DNA from: Amycolatopsis roodepoortensis
Lineage (GTDB): Bacteria > Actinomycetota > Actinomycetes > Mycobacteriales > Pseudonocardiaceae
Direction of reading: 5' to 3'
DNA length: 64,000 bases
Assembly: GCF_014873915.1 (NCBI RefSeq)
Contig: NZ_JADBEJ010000008.1
Span: forward strand, 186,001-250,000
This document shows, one piece after another, positions 8,231 to 16,389 of this stretch. The notes under the pieces are model-generated. The model searched no databases and had not been told where the DNA came from. It worked only from the letters and a program-made list of their open reading frames with translations. The first letter of the stretch is position 1. Each line of letters opens with the position of its first letter. A program made the translations under genes and the position numbers.

Positions 8231-9565
8231 GTGTTCCTGCTGCCGATCATCGCCGGGTACTCGGCCTACAACCTGGCGACCACGAAATCCGGCGACTTCG
8301 AAGCGTCCGGCGGCGATCGCAAGATCGACTGCTACAACATCTGGGAGAAGATCGTCACCGGTCCGGGTACCGGGTCGATCCAGGAGGGCCAGGCCGCGGC
8401 GACGCGGCTCAAGGCCGGCTACCAGGAGCGGCTGACCACCATCGACAACCTGTCGAAGGAGATGGACGCCGCCTGGACCGGTAAGAGCGCCGAAGCCGCG
8501 CAGCAGTCCGGCGCGCATCCGCTGCGGGCGTGGATGGAGGACTCCGGCAAGAAGCTGGTGGACTCCGACAAGTACCTCGGCGAGCAGAACACCGCCTTCA
8601 CCACGGTGAAGGCGAAGGTGCAGCAGGTCCCGAAGGAACCGCCGAAGAACAACCTGCTCAACTCCATCACGCCGTGGACCACCGACACCGACCGCGCGAT
8701 CCGGGACTACAACGAAAAGGGTCAAGCGAACGTCGACGCGTTCAACGAGTACTTCAAGGCCAGTTCCGAGAACGGCAAGAAGCTGCCCACCTACTCCAAG
8801 ATGGAGGGGCAGAACACGAACGTCGACGTCAACGGCGGCGGTGGAAACGGCAAGGACAAGGACGGCAACGGGAACGGCCAGGGCGACCGGAACGGGCACA
8901 ACGGGATGCCGGGCATCTCGACCCCGCCCGGTTCGATGCCGAGCATCCCCGGTTCGGGCACGCCGAACATCCCCGGTTCGAACATGCCGGGTATCGGCAC
9001 GCCGGGGTCGAACCTTCCGGGCAGCAACCTGCCGGGGTCGAACCTCCCCGGGTCCAACCTGCCGGGCTCGAACCTGCCCGGCGGGCAGTTCAACCCGAAC
9101 ATCCCCGGCAGCAACTACAAGCCGCCGTCCTGGGACGACGGGACGAACGCGTCCGGCTACACCCCGCCGAAGATCCCCGGCGCCGGCGGCTTCGGCCCGG
9201 GTGGCGGCGGAGGCGGTGGCGGTGGTGGCTTCGGCGGCACCGACATCCCCGGTGCGGGCGGCTTCGGCCCGGATGGTGGCTTCGGCCCGGGGTTCGGCCC
9301 CGGTGGCGGCAGCGGCGCGGCCCTGCCCGGCAACGCGGGGGCGATGGGCGGCGCCGGCATGGGCGGCGGTGCGGCCGGTTCCGGTGCCGGAGCGGGCCGT
9401 GGCGCCGGCGGGATGATGGGCGGCATGGGCGGTATGGGAGCCGGTGGCGCCAGGGGCAAGGGCGCCGAGGACGAGGAGCGCAGCTCCAAATTCCTCGTCG
9501 GCGACGACCCCAACGAGATCTTCGGAACCGACGAACTCACCGCACCGCCGGTGATCGGCGAGTAG
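8231..9565 (+). CDS. PPE-like T7SS substrate with Gly/Pro-rich tail
   Basis: 444 residues, GTG start with AGGAGGG 7 bases upstream. Residues 1-195 look helical and include AAWTGKSAEAAQQS, a W-x-G turn inside a PPE/WXG-like helical bundle. The rest is low complexity: Asn/Gly segment, PGSNL repeats, Gly-rich blocks, ending in an acidic stretch. PPE proteins are secreted by ESX systems after binding the EspG chaperone, and an EspG gene follows next. The protein probably acts at or outside the cell envelope. No enzymatic domain seen. Confidence 0.7.
   Translation: MFLLPIIAGYSAYNLATTKSGDFEASGGDRKIDCYNIWEKIVTGPGTGSIQEGQAAATRLKAGYQERLTTIDNLSKEMDAAWTGKSAEAAQQSGAHPLRAWMEDSGKKLVDSDKYLGEQNTAFTTVKAKVQQVPKEPPKNNLLNSITPWTTDTDRAIRDYNEKGQANVDAFNEYFKASSENGKKLPTYSKMEGQNTNVDVNGGGGNGKDKDGNGNGQGDRNGHNGMPGISTPPGSMPSIPGSGTPNIPGSNMPGIGTPGSNLPGSNLPGSNLPGSNLPGSNLPGGQFNPNIPGSNYKPPSWDDGTNASGYTPPKIPGAGGFGPGGGGGGGGGGFGGTDIPGAGGFGPDGGFGPGFGPGGGSGAALPGNAGAMGGAGMGGGAAGSGAGAGRGAGGMMGGMGGMGAGGARGKGAEDEERSSKFLVGDDPNEIFGTDELTAPPVIGE
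9002..9076 (+). repeat. Five tandem 15-bp PGSNL repeats
   Basis: Five consecutive units each encode Pro-Gly-Ser-Asn-Leu, with third-base differences between copies. They extend the Pro/Gly-rich tail of the PPE-like protein. Copy number is likely to vary between strains. Confidence 0.9.
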
Positions 9566-9578
9566 TCGTCACGAGCGG

Positions 9579-9622
9579 GCCGGGCGCGTGCCAAGATTGG
9601 GGCGCGCCCGGCTTGTCTTGTT
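9579..9622 (+). terminator. Hairpin terminator after the PPE-like gene
   Basis: GCCGGGCGCG (9579-9588) and CGCGCCCGGC (9603-9612) are perfect 10-bp arms with a 14-base loop, followed by TTGTCTTGTT. It lies between the PPE-like gene and espG-like gene and may reduce EspG expression relative to the substrates. Confidence 0.65.
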
Positions 9623-9661
9623 CCGGGCTGGACGAACAAGAACGACTAGGGGGCAGTTCCG

Positions 9662-10459
9662 GTGCTGGACAAGCAGGTCACGATCACGACCGGCACCCTC
9701 ATCACGCTGATCCGCCGCCGCGGCGGCGAACCGCACACGATCCTGTCGGAAACGCCGACCTGGTTCGACGAGGACGCGCAGCGGGCCGAGGACGAGCGGA
9801 CCAACGAGGAGCTGGCGAGCCAGGGCCTCTTCGGCGCGAGGGGGCTGCACCCCGGGTTCAAGGCGACGCTCGAAGCGATCGCCAGGCCGTCGCTGGAGTA
9901 CTACGGCTGGATCGATGGCGGGTTCGAGGGCAAGGCGCTGAGCTTCACCCTGCTCGCGGGGAGCGCCGGCGGCGAGGGCTTCGTCCTCGCGCGGCACAGC
10001 GAGCACGATGGCATCGCGCTCGCTTCGGTGCGGCCGGAAGAGCTCCTCACCGAGTTCCTCGACCAGATCCCGAAGCTCGCGCCGGGGCGCGGGCGGCCGG
10101 TCGCCGTCCCGAAGAGCCAGGTCGATGCGCCGCGCTCTTCGTCGACCGCGCAGGAGGAAGGCTTCGAGGTCCTTCGCAGCGGAAGGCAGAGCGCCGGCAG
10201 CCAGGAGGCCGACGAGCTTCGCCGCATCCTCGCGTTACGCCGTTTGGGGAGTGGAAGCCTCTACGTCGCGGCCCGCGGCCGGAGCGGCGCGCGGCAGCGG
10301 ATCGAACGCCCGGTGAACTACATCGATACGACCGAAGGCCGGTGGCTGACCGAAGAGGTACCGGGGAGTGGCGAACCGCGGATCGCCTTCACACCCGCCG
10401 ACCAGCAGGTTCTCGGAGAACGACTACGGAGCGCACAGGGCAGGTTGTTCGCGTCCTGA
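9662..10459 (+). CDS. ESX secretion-associated EspG-family chaperone
   Basis: 265 residues, GTG start, no signal peptide. The opening TGTLITLIRRRGGEPH and the alpha/beta pattern match the short EspG-type proteins of Pseudonocardiaceae. EspG is a cytosolic chaperone that binds the tip of PE-PPE complexes and hands them to the ESX secretion machine. Position next to a PPE-like gene supports that partner. The ESX ATPases and membrane core are not in the window, so the cognate system must lie elsewhere. Confidence 0.75.
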   Translation: MLDKQVTITTGTLITLIRRRGGEPHTILSETPTWFDEDAQRAEDERTNEELASQGLFGARGLHPGFKATLEAIARPSLEYYGWIDGGFEGKALSFTLLAGSAGGEGFVLARHSEHDGIALASVRPEELLTEFLDQIPKLAPGRGRPVAVPKSQVDAPRSSSTAQEEGFEVLRSGRQSAGSQEADELRRILALRRLGSGSLYVAARGRSGARQRIERPVNYIDTTEGRWLTEEVPGSGEPRIAFTPADQQVLGERLRSAQGRLFAS

Positions 10460-10593
10460 ATCCGGCTCCGTTCAGCCGGGCGGATGACCCCTCTACTCTC
10501 CGTGTCATCCATCCACAGGGCACTCCTGTGCGCCCGCGTGCGACACGCCGAACGACGAGTTTTACCCGACACGCCGTGGCGAGTTGAATAAAG

Positions 10594-10722
10594 TTCTCCA
10601 CAGTGTCTCCACAGGCCCTGACCAGCACTTTTGTCAGACCATCCCATCGTTGCCCACAAGTTGTACACAGGCTCCGGCCCACCTGTGAAGAGTTGCCCCC
10701 AGTCATCCCCAGGTTGTCCACA
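10594..10722 (+). other. Cluster of DnaA boxes upstream of dnaB
   Basis: The 475-base gap 10460-10934 holds no gene. Within 129 bases it has one perfect actinobacterial DnaA box TTGTCCACA (10714-10722), three 8-of-9 matches, TTCTCCACA (10594-10602), TTGCCCACA (10650-10658) and TTGTACACA (10661-10669), and one 7-of-9 match (10605-10613), all in the same orientation. A CATAAT -10-like element is at 10890-10895. The cluster could titrate DnaA or control dnaB transcription. It is unlikely to be oriC, which in this group lies between dnaA and dnaN. Confidence 0.65.
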
Positions 10723-10934
10723 GGGCGGTCCCCAGGCGAAATTGCGCTCGTCCTTTCGGGGGGCCTACCGTGCCCGCCGGGCCGGTACGCACCGTGGTGG
10801 TCGTCCGGCCGAGAAGGGGAGCACAGGGGAGCGCCGGACGTCGCGGGAGGGGCAGGCGGGCGCGGACGGACCGACCGGGGAAATTCTGGCATAATCGAAC
10901 GCGTGTTCGATGTCTTGAGGAGGTGGCAGCAGCG

Positions 10935-12344
10935 GTGGCGCTGACCGACGACCGCAATCCGATGTACGCGGAGTCCGACCCGGGTCCCGGCGACCCCGGT
11001 CCGCGTGGCGGCGAGTACGACCGCCAGCCCCCGCAGGACATCGCGGCCGAGCAGTCCGTGCTCGGCGGCATGCTGCTGTCGAAGGACGCCGTCGCCGACG
11101 TCATCGAAGCCCTCGGTCCCGACGATTTCTACCGTCCCGCGCACCAGGCGATCTACGACGTCATCCTCGATCTCTACGGCCGCGGCGAACCGGCCGACCC
11201 GATCACCGTCTCCGCCGAGCTGGAGCGTCGAGGCGAGCTGGGCCGCGTCGGCGGCGCCCCGTACCTGCACACCCTGATCGCGACGGTGCCGACGGCGGCG
11301 AACGCCGGGTACTACGCCGAGATCGTCTCCGAGAAGGCGGTGCTGCGGCGCCTGGTCGAGGCGGGCACCCGGATCGTGCAGTACGGCTACGGCGCGGCCG
11401 CGGCCGACGGCGCGAACATCGACGAGGTCGTCGACCGCGCGCAGGCCGCGATCTACGACGTCACGGAGCGGCGCACCAGCGAGGACTACGTCGCCCTGGA
11501 AGAGCTGCTCCAGCCGACCATGGACGAGATCGACGCGATCGCTTCGCGCGGCGGGCAGTCGCAGGGCATCCCGACCGGGTTCGCCGATTTCGACGATCTG
11601 ACGAACGGTCTGCACCCCGGCCAGATGATCATCGTCGCGGCGCGGCCCGGTGTCGGCAAATCGACTTTGGGACTCGATTTCGCGCGTTCGGCGTCCATCA
11701 AACACGGTCTGACCAGCGTGATCTTCTCGCTGGAAATGAGCAGGACCGAGATCGTCATGCGCATGCTCTCGGCCGAGGCTCGGATCCGCCTGGCGGATAT
11801 GCGCGGTGGCAAGATGTCCGATGACGACTGGACACGGCTCGCGCGCCGCATGAGCGAGGTCTCCGAGGCGCCGCTGTTCGTCGACGACTCACCGAACATG
11901 ACGATGATGGAGATCCGCGCGAAGGCCCGGCGGCTCAAGCAGCGCAACGACCTCAAACTCGTCGTCCTCGACTATCTCCAGCTGATGACCTCGGGCAAAC
12001 GCGTCGAGTCGCGGCAGCAGGAGGTCTCGGAGTTCTCGCGGCAGATGAAGCTGCTGGCCAAGGAGATCGAGGTCCCGGTGATCGCGATCAGCCAGCTGAA
12101 CCGTGGTCCCGAGCAACGGACGGACAAACGCCCGATGCTGTCCGACCTTCGTGAGTCCGGCTCGCTGGAGCAGGACGCGGACCTCGTCATCCTGGTCAAC
12201 CGCCCCGACGCCTGGGAGCGGGACGACCCGCGCGCCGGCGAGGCGGACCTGATCATCGCGAAGCACCGTGCCGGGCCGACGGCGACGATCACCGTCGCGC
12301 ACCAGCTGCACTACAGCCGCTTCGTCGACCTGTCCCACGACTAG
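10935..12344 (+). CDS. dnaB: Replicative DNA helicase DnaB
   Basis: Hexameric 5'-3' helicase that unwinds DNA at the fork and recruits primase. 469 residues, GTG start with GAGGAGGTGG upstream. The N-terminal domain (DIAAEQSVLGGMLLSKDA to about 150) and RecA-like domain are complete: Walker A RPGVGKST at about 237-244, VVLDYLQLM Walker B, and the ISQLNRG sensor segment. Many actinobacterial DnaB proteins contain inteins; this one does not. It sits just after the T7SS module rather than directly after rplI. Confidence 0.97.
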   Translation: MALTDDRNPMYAESDPGPGDPGPRGGEYDRQPPQDIAAEQSVLGGMLLSKDAVADVIEALGPDDFYRPAHQAIYDVILDLYGRGEPADPITVSAELERRGELGRVGGAPYLHTLIATVPTAANAGYYAEIVSEKAVLRRLVEAGTRIVQYGYGAAAADGANIDEVVDRAQAAIYDVTERRTSEDYVALEELLQPTMDEIDAIASRGGQSQGIPTGFADFDDLTNGLHPGQMIIVAARPGVGKSTLGLDFARSASIKHGLTSVIFSLEMSRTEIVMRMLSAEARIRLADMRGGKMSDDDWTRLARRMSEVSEAPLFVDDSPNMTMMEIRAKARRLKQRNDLKLVVLDYLQLMTSGKRVESRQQEVSEFSRQMKLLAKEIEVPVIAISQLNRGPEQRTDKRPMLSDLRESGSLEQDADLVILVNRPDAWERDDPRAGEADLIIAKHRAGPTATITVAHQLHYSRFVDLSHD

Positions 12345-12361
12345 CGAGGAAGCACCGCGAG

Positions 12362-13141
12362 TCAGAGAAGGAACTCGAAGACGTCCTTGGTGAAGCGGCG
12401 ATCGCTCATCACGGTGTGGTGCCGTCGTCCCGGATAGACCTTGAGATCACCGCGGCGGGTCTTGTCGGCCAGCCGCTCGGCGAGTTCGAGCGGGTAGAGG
12501 GCGTCCTGCGAACCGGCGATCACCAAGGTGGGCGCGATGATCTCGCCGAGCCGGTCTTCGATGTCGAAAGCGTCCTCGGCCCGCAGCATGGCCACCATGC
12601 CGTCCGGATCCGCCGGGCGGCCGGAGGCCAGGCCCAGCAACCCGGCCAGCAAGGCCCGTCCCGGCAAGGAATCCGCGACGGTGGGCGCCAGCGCCATGGC
12701 CGCGGCCCGGTGCCGTCCGGCGGCCAGCAGATCCGCGTACCGGCGCTGGACGCGGCGGCCTTCCTCACCGAGCCGGGTTCCCGCGGCGCCGATCACCAGC
12801 CGTCGCACCAGGCCGGGATGGTCGACGGCGAACTGCAGCGCGAGGCAACCGGCCGTGGACACGCCGAGCACGTCCACCGGCCGGTCGAACCGCTGTCGCA
12901 ACTCCTCCGCGTGGTGGGCGGCGAGATCGGCCATGGTGACGCCGGGCCGTAGCCCCGGCCGCCTGCCGACCGTCAGCACGGTGAACCGCTCGGCCAGCGG
13001 TTTGAGGGACCGCACCTCCGCCCAGCGGGCGAACCCAGTGGGGTTGGCCGAGTCCGGCAGCACCGACCGGAAGACCACGAGCGGGCTCCCCGCGCCGAAT
13101 TCGAGATACGGGGCGCCACCCGCCAGTACACCTTCGCGCAT
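12362..13141 (-). CDS. Alpha/beta hydrolase
   Basis: 259 residues. Serine-hydrolase fold with nucleophile segment VLGVSTAGCLAL (Ser about 97; the usual G-x-S-x-G has Ala before the last Gly), an acid candidate in AGSQDALYP, and a C-terminal His in GRRHHTV. Substrate unknown. AAGGAG overlaps an in-frame GTG at 13147 but sits 5 bases before the ATG at 13141, so I choose the ATG. That ribosome binding site lies inside the last codons of a truncated TetR gene, which suggests a deletion brought them together. Confidence 0.85.
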   Translation of the reverse strand: MREGVLAGGAPYLEFGAGSPLVVFRSVLPDSANPTGFARWAEVRSLKPLAERFTVLTVGRRPGLRPGVTMADLAAHHAEELRQRFDRPVDVLGVSTAGCLALQFAVDHPGLVRRLVIGAAGTRLGEEGRRVQRRYADLLAAGRHRAAAMALAPTVADSLPGRALLAGLLGLASGRPADPDGMVAMLRAEDAFDIEDRLGEIIAPTLVIAGSQDALYPLELAERLADKTRRGDLKVYPGRRHHTVMSDRRFTKDVFEFLL

Positions 13142-13143
13142 GG

Positions 13144-13242
13144 TCACTCCTTGGCGATCCCGGCGGGGCCGACGAGGTCGTCCAAGGAGGTCTTGCGCGG
13201 GCCCTGCGCGGCGAAGAGGTCGCGTCCGGCGGGGGTCGGCAA
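13144..13242 (-). pseudogene. Truncated TetR-family regulator (HTH fragment)
   Basis: A 32-codon frame from a TTG with GAGGAG 5 bases upstream encodes AGRDLFAAQGPRKTSLDDLV and then GPAGIAKE-stop. This is the start of a TetR helix-turn-helix (helix 1 through the recognition turn), but the gene ends before the recognition helix is complete and the 150-residue ligand domain is missing. The stop overlaps the start region of the alpha/beta hydrolase. An intact palindrome, a probable former operator, lies just upstream. I infer an internal deletion of a TetR gene. Confidence 0.7.
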
Positions 13243-13258
13243 GCCTGCTCCTCTTCGA

Positions 13259-13287
13259 CTATGAACGAAATGACTTTCCGTTCATAG
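13259..13287. promoter_or_regulatory. Palindromic operator upstream of the truncated TetR gene
   Basis: CTATGAACG (13259-13267) and CGTTCATAG (13279-13287) are perfect 9-bp inverted arms, centre to centre 20 bases, the spacing of a TetR-type operator. The site is immediately upstream of the ribosome binding site of the truncated regulator. A full-length TetR elsewhere would have to act on it now. Confidence 0.65.
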
Positions 13288-13297
13288 CATCTCGGCC

Positions 13298-14413
13298 TCA
13301 GTCCGGTCGGAAGAACGCCAGCATTTTCCGGGCGGCGTCCGGGGCGGTCAGGAGTTCGTGGACCTGCGCGGACATCCGGGCGGCGGCGCCGGCGCGGTCG
13401 AACATCTCGCGTTCGTACTCTTCGACGGCGGCGGGGAAGTCGTCCGGATGCGCGGCCAGCGCGATGCCGAGCAGGGCGCCGTCGAGCAGCGCCAGGTTGG
13501 CGCCTTCCCCCACCGGCGGCATCAGGTGAGCGGCGTCGCCGAGCAGGGTGACATCCGGTGCCGACGGCCAGGTCAAGCCGACCGGGAGAGCCGCGATCGA
13601 CCGTGGCACCACCACGTCGTCGCAGGCCGCGATCAGGTCGGTGAACCGGGCGTCCCAGCCGTCGAGTTGCCCGATCAGCCACGCCCGGGCGGCGGCCGGA
13701 TCGTCGAGCGGCATCCCGGCGGTGGCGAACCAGTCCTCGCCGGTGCCGTAGAAGCTGAGGCCGACGCGCACGGTGCCGTCGCCGTTGCGCTGGGCCGCCA
13801 GGGATTTGCCGTCGCCGAGCGCCCAGTAGGTGCCGCGCCCGACCATCGCGGCGAGGTCGGGATGGGTGCGGTCGATGTCGGGAATGCGGAGCTCGACGAA
13901 GTTGTGGCCGAGATGCGCCGGGCGCGCGTCGGTGAGCAGCGGCCGGACGCGGGAATGCGCGCCGTCGGCGCCGACCAGCAGGTCATACGTCGCGGTGCGC
14001 CCATCATCGAAACGCAGCACGCCGTCTTCGGCGGACTCGAAGGCGTGTCCCCAGCGGACCGTGTGTTCGGGGAGGGAGTCCAGCAGCAGATCACGCAGGT
14101 CGGCGCGGTCGACCTCGGGTCGCTCGAAAGGGGCGTCGTCGGGGGTGTCCTCCTGCAACAGCAGGGTGCCGTCCGGTTCGAGGAGCCGCATGTCCTGACC
14201 CTCGCCGCGGGCGATCTCGGTGAACCGGTCGAACAGGCCCGCTTCGCGCAGCGCCCGCTGGCCGGTGTCGGCGTGGATGTCGAGCATGCCGCCTTGGCCA
14301 CGGGCGTCACGCGAGGTTTCGCGTTCGTACACGACGGCGTCGATGCCGTTGACGTGCAGAACTCGGGCGAGAGCCAGGCCGCCGGGACCCGCTCCGATGA
14401 TGGCGATGGTCAT
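13298..14413 (-). CDS. FAD-dependent monooxygenase (TetX/PHBH-like)
   Basis: 371 residues. N-terminal Rossmann motif IGAGPGGLALARVL binds FAD; DLLVGADGAHSRVR (DG motif) and VTLLGDAAHLMPPVGEGAN (GD motif) complete the group A flavoprotein monooxygenase signature. It resembles TetX-like and aromatic hydroxylases that use NAD(P)H and O2 to hydroxylate small molecules. AAGGAG lies upstream of the ATG at 14413. It is transcribed divergently from a TetR gene across a palindromic site, so it is probably an inducible drug- or aromatic-compound-modifying enzyme. Substrate unknown. Confidence 0.88.
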   Translation of the reverse strand: MTIAIIGAGPGGLALARVLHVNGIDAVVYERETSRDARGQGGMLDIHADTGQRALREAGLFDRFTEIARGEGQDMRLLEPDGTLLLQEDTPDDAPFERPEVDRADLRDLLLDSLPEHTVRWGHAFESAEDGVLRFDDGRTATYDLLVGADGAHSRVRPLLTDARPAHLGHNFVELRIPDIDRTHPDLAAMVGRGTYWALGDGKSLAAQRNGDGTVRVGLSFYGTGEDWFATAGMPLDDPAAARAWLIGQLDGWDARFTDLIAACDDVVVPRSIAALPVGLTWPSAPDVTLLGDAAHLMPPVGEGANLALLDGALLGIALAAHPDDFPAAVEEYEREMFDRAGAAARMSAQVHELLTAPDAARKMLAFFRPD

Positions 14414-14427
14414 GATCGCCCTCCTTC

Positions 14428-14475
14428 GATACACCGTATTGGTCAATACACTGTATCGAGCAATGCGGTGTATTG
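14428..14475. promoter_or_regulatory. TetR operator in the divergent promoter
   Basis: GATACACCGTATT (14428-14440) and AATACACTGTATC (14445-14457) are 11-of-13 inverted arms around GGTC. A second related element, CAATGCGGTGTATTG, follows at 14461-14475. Both lie in the 69-base gap between the monooxygenase and the TetR gene, so one regulator can repress both directions. Confidence 0.75.
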
Positions 14476-14482
14476 TCACCGC

Positions 14483-15166
14483 ATGGTGGTGTGGGAGCGG
14501 CCGGAGCCGCCGAGTCGTCCGGCGCTGACCCCGCTGAGCCGGGAGCTGATCGTGGGGGCGGCGATCCGGCTCGCCGACGCGGACGGCCTGGACGCGGTGT
14601 CGCTGCGCAAGGTCGCCACCGCGCTGGACGCCGGCCCGATGCGGCTGTACGGCTACATCGAGAGCAAGGAAGAGCTGCTCGACCTGATGGTCGACGCCGT
14701 CCACGCCGAGATCCGGCCGACCGGCGAAGGCTGGCGGGAGGTACTTCGATCGCTCGCGAACGCCATGCGGCACGCGGTCCATCGCCACGAATGGCTTGCC
14801 GACCTGCTCGGCGGCAGACCACAGCTCGGGCCGAACGCGCTGGCCACCTCGGAGGCGGTGATGGCGGCGCTGGGCGAGGTCGGCGTCGACGCCGCGATGC
14901 CGGTGGTCTCGGCGGTCAACGCGTACACGATCGGCGCGGTGCGCCGGGAGATCGCCGAGCGCCGGGCGGAACGGGCCACCGGCATGGACGAGAAGAAATG
15001 GCAGGCCACCCTCGGCCCCTATCTGACCCGGACCTTCGCCACCGGCAAGCTCCCCGCGCTGGCCACGGTGGTGCGCGACGCGGTCCACCTGGACGCCGAC
15101 GAGACCTTCCGCGTCGGCCTCGGCTTCCTCCTCGACGGCATCGGAGCCCGCGTGTCAGCGCCGTGA
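14483..15166 (+). CDS. TetR/AcrR-family repressor
   Basis: 227 residues. N-terminal HTH with SRELIVGAAIRLADADGLDA and VSLRKVATALDAGPMRLYGY; the Y-G-Y end of the recognition helix and the helical C-domain of TetR(C) type (VVSAVNAYTIGAVRREIAE) fit the tetracycline-repressor-like group. It should repress the divergent FAD monooxygenase and itself through the palindromes in the shared gap, and release DNA on binding a small ligand. The ATG at 14483 is chosen because upstream codons lie inside the operator. Confidence 0.85.
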   Translation: MVVWERPEPPSRPALTPLSRELIVGAAIRLADADGLDAVSLRKVATALDAGPMRLYGYIESKEELLDLMVDAVHAEIRPTGEGWREVLRSLANAMRHAVHRHEWLADLLGGRPQLGPNALATSEAVMAALGEVGVDAAMPVVSAVNAYTIGAVRREIAERRAERATGMDEKKWQATLGPYLTRTFATGKLPALATVVRDAVHLDADETFRVGLGFLLDGIGARVSAP

Positions 15167-15203
15167 CCGTCCCGTGTCAGCGCGATCCGCGAACGTGATC
15201 GCC

Positions 15204-16379
15204 ATGACCAAGACACTGAAGACCTTCCGCCGCATCGGCCTCACCGCGCTGGCCGCCGCACTGCTGACGGGCGTCGCCGTGCCTGCCGCCTCCGCCGGGC
15301 AGGACCGCCCGGAATTGCGTCAGGTCGCCCAGGAATTCGTCGACGCCGGGTTCGGCGGGATGCAGTTGCGTGTCCGCGACGAGCGAGGCGAATGGACCGG
15401 CAGCGCCGGGGTTCGCGAGCTGGGCGGCACCGCGAAGCCGCCGACCAACGGCCACTTCCGCGTCGGCAGCACGTCGAAGAACTTCACCGCGACCCTGGTG
15501 CTACAGCTCGTGGCCGAGGGCAGGATCGGGCTCGACACCCCGGTCGCCGGTTTCCTTCCCGAGTTCGGGCTGGACTCGCGGATCACCGTGCGGATGCTGC
15601 TGCAGCACACCAGCGGGCTGTTCAACCACACCGGCCAGTACCACCCGGACGGCACGGTCACGCCGGGAATCCCATGGGCGGGCAAGGAATGGGTGGACAA
15701 GCGATTCCACACCTATCAGCCGGAGGAGCTGGTCCGGCTGGCGGTGTCCAAGCCCCCGGTCTTCGAGCCGGGCGGTGGCTGGAGCTACTCCAACACCAAC
15801 TACGTCGTGGCCAGGCTCCTGGTGGAGAAGCTCTCCGGACGTCCTTTCGCCGACGAGCTGGACCGCCGGATCCTGCGGCCGCTCAAGCTGCGTGACACCT
15901 TGTCGCCGGGCGCGTGGGCGGGGATGCCCAAGCCGTACGCCCACGCCTACTACCGCTACGAGGACGCCGGGCAGTGGAAGACGATCGACGTCACCCACCA
16001 GAACCCGTCCTGGATCTCCAGCGCCGGCGACATGATCTCGACGACCAAGGATCTCCAGACGTACTTTTCCGCGCTGCAGAGCGGAAAGCTGCTCCCGTCC
16101 TGGCTGATGGCCGAGATGCGCGAGACGCACCCCGGCAGCGAAAGCCTTTACGGCTTCTACGGTCTCGGGCAGTTCACGCAGGACCTGGGCCCGGGCTGCG
16201 GCACCATCGTGAACCACAACGGCAGCAACAACGGTTACGCGGCACTGATGTACAGCTCGCCCGACGGCAGCAAAACACTGACCGCGTCGATCACCGCGGG
16301 CGATTCCGCCAAGGACCCGTTGCCGTCGTACCCGGCGGCGCTGGACAAGCTCGTCCGGACGGTGTTCTGCGGCAAGTGA
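15204..16379 (+). CDS. Secreted serine hydrolase, beta-lactamase/DD-peptidase (S12) family
   Basis: 391 residues with signal peptide (core LTALAAALLTGVAV, cleavage near AASAGQ). Class C penicillin-binding fold: S-x-x-K as STSK at residues 89-92, Y-x-N as YSN near 190, and HNGSNNG near 335 in place of the third K-T-G motif. Such proteins act outside the membrane as D-Ala-D-Ala carboxypeptidases, esterases or D-aminopeptidases; the true substrate cannot be read. It follows the TetR gene by 37 bases but has no clear ribosome binding site. Confidence 0.85.
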   Translation: MTKTLKTFRRIGLTALAAALLTGVAVPAASAGQDRPELRQVAQEFVDAGFGGMQLRVRDERGEWTGSAGVRELGGTAKPPTNGHFRVGSTSKNFTATLVLQLVAEGRIGLDTPVAGFLPEFGLDSRITVRMLLQHTSGLFNHTGQYHPDGTVTPGIPWAGKEWVDKRFHTYQPEELVRLAVSKPPVFEPGGGWSYSNTNYVVARLLVEKLSGRPFADELDRRILRPLKLRDTLSPGAWAGMPKPYAHAYYRYEDAGQWKTIDVTHQNPSWISSAGDMISTTKDLQTYFSALQSGKLLPSWLMAEMRETHPGSESLYGFYGLGQFTQDLGPGCGTIVNHNGSNNGYAALMYSSPDGSKTLTASITAGDSAKDPLPSYPAALDKLVRTVFCGK

Positions 16380-16389
16380 ACACGACCGG

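Noticed and set aside
10594..10722. DnaA-box cluster taken as the chromosomal origin oriC
   Set aside because: dnaA and dnaN are not in the window, and the box number is low for an actinobacterial oriC.
10935..12344. Intein in DnaB
   Set aside because: The protein is 469 residues with contiguous motifs, so no intein is present.
14414..15088. N-terminal extension of the FAD monooxygenase frame upstream of 14413
   Set aside because: It runs through the divergent promoter and over the TetR gene in antisense; the Rossmann motif begins right at the ATG 14413.
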